Shown here: in pieces, positions 6,704 through 6,752 of the stretch | Layout of the letters: the number at the start of each line of letters is the position of its first letter | Position numbering within the stretch: the stretch's first letter is position 1 | Assembly (NCBI GenBank): GCA_900554715.1 | Contig: USIN01000100.1 | Span: 1-6,752 of the forward strand | DNA length: 6,752 nucleotides | Origin: an uncultured Bacteroidales bacterium | GTDB taxonomy: Bacteria; Bacteroidota; Bacteroidia; Bacteroidales; Muribaculaceae | Direction of reading: 5' to 3' | Translations under genes and position numbers: made by a program | Notes under the pieces: generated by a model | What the model saw: the letters and a program-made list of their open reading frames with translations, nothing else | Database searches by the model: none | What the model was told of the DNA's origin: nothing

Positions 6704-6752
6704 GAGCTATCAAATTTGTCCTCGTGTCGGCTGCTCGCCGCCGCATGGAGCG
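6701..6752 (+). repeat. 52-bp direct repeat, copy 2 (reaches the window end)
   Basis: Starts GCCGAGCTATCAAATTTGTC, 124 bp after copy 1. Similarity runs to the last base, so the unit may be longer. Just upstream of both copies a weaker match continues (AGCTGTTAAAGTG at 6547 against AGCTATTAATGTG at 6666) with a shift of 5 bases, suggesting a tandem unit of about 120 bp. Confidence 0.9.

Larger units (their letters stand above)
6503..6752. other. Non-coding tail with structured tandem repeat
   Basis: No convincing gene was found in these 250 bases. Bases 6503-6540 show nothing recognisable and no T-tracted terminator for the preceding operon. From about 6547 to the window end the sequence is made of related blocks: AGCT-headed AT-rich stretches alternate with GC-rich inverted repeats, and one 52-bp element occurs twice. 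The array appears to run past the window edge. Confidence 0.7.

Noticed and set aside
6674..6752. Possible short open frame from ATG 6674 through repeat copy 2; both copies can be read as AELS(D/N)LSSCRLLA
   Set aside because: In copy 1 the frame lacks a start and ends at TGA (6619-6623 region). Of the five differences only one is synonymous in this frame, which does not suggest protein selection. The frame is more likely a by-product of the repeat.
6577..6752. Minus-strand Arg-rich small frame (RRRAADTRTNL) shared by both repeat copies
   Set aside because: Only one copy has an ATG, the peptides diverge and stop soon after the core, and the composition is typical of GC-rich non-coding DNA.
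6577..6752. CRISPR array
   Set aside because: Only two imperfect 52-bp copies at 124-bp spacing, with the intervening sequence partly related to the sequence before copy 1; no regular short spacers.

Overview
The window looks like chromosomal DNA from a gut Bacteroidales bacterium. This rests on a close SusB-type GH97 starch enzyme, a Por/T9SS-like C-terminal tail, a Bacteroidetes-type promoter (TTTG, 19 bp, TAnnTTTG), and A-rich gene starts without Shine-Dalgarno sites. The fairly GC-rich codon use hints at Muribaculaceae rather than Bacteroides; that family placement is inference. All four protein genes lie on the + strand, in two transcription units.

Region 1 (1-4192) is the 3' part of a starch-utilisation-type operon. 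It starts with a 5'-truncated, multidomain phosphodiester glycosidase (DUF2233/NAGPA domain, two bacterial Ig-like domains, a beta-rich domain and a T9SS-type tail). Sixteen bases later comes a complete susB-like GH97 alpha-glucosidase with a Sec signal peptide and all the SusB catalytic and calcium-binding glutamates that I could align. The unit ends in a strong rho-independent terminator (4215-4252). The likely joint task is breakdown of alpha-glucosides, with the first protein at the surface or in the envelope and the GH97 in the periplasm. Any susC/susD-like genes would lie upstream, outside the window.

Region 2 (4265-6502) is a separate two-gene unit with its own near-ideal promoter. It encodes a small bacterial sugar transferase (monotopic phosphoglycosyl transferase that starts a lipid-linked glycan) and, overlapping by ATGA, a polytopic membrane protein of the DUF6056 type that may be a GT-C-like glycosyltransferase. 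No other glycan-assembly genes are visible.

Region 3 (6503-6752) has no convincing gene. It holds a structured, imperfectly tandem repeat: a 52-bp element repeated 124 bp apart with 5 transitions. Each copy is preceded at the same place by a strong inverted repeat whose sequence differs between copies, and AGCT-headed short motifs recur through the region. This is the least explained part of the window.
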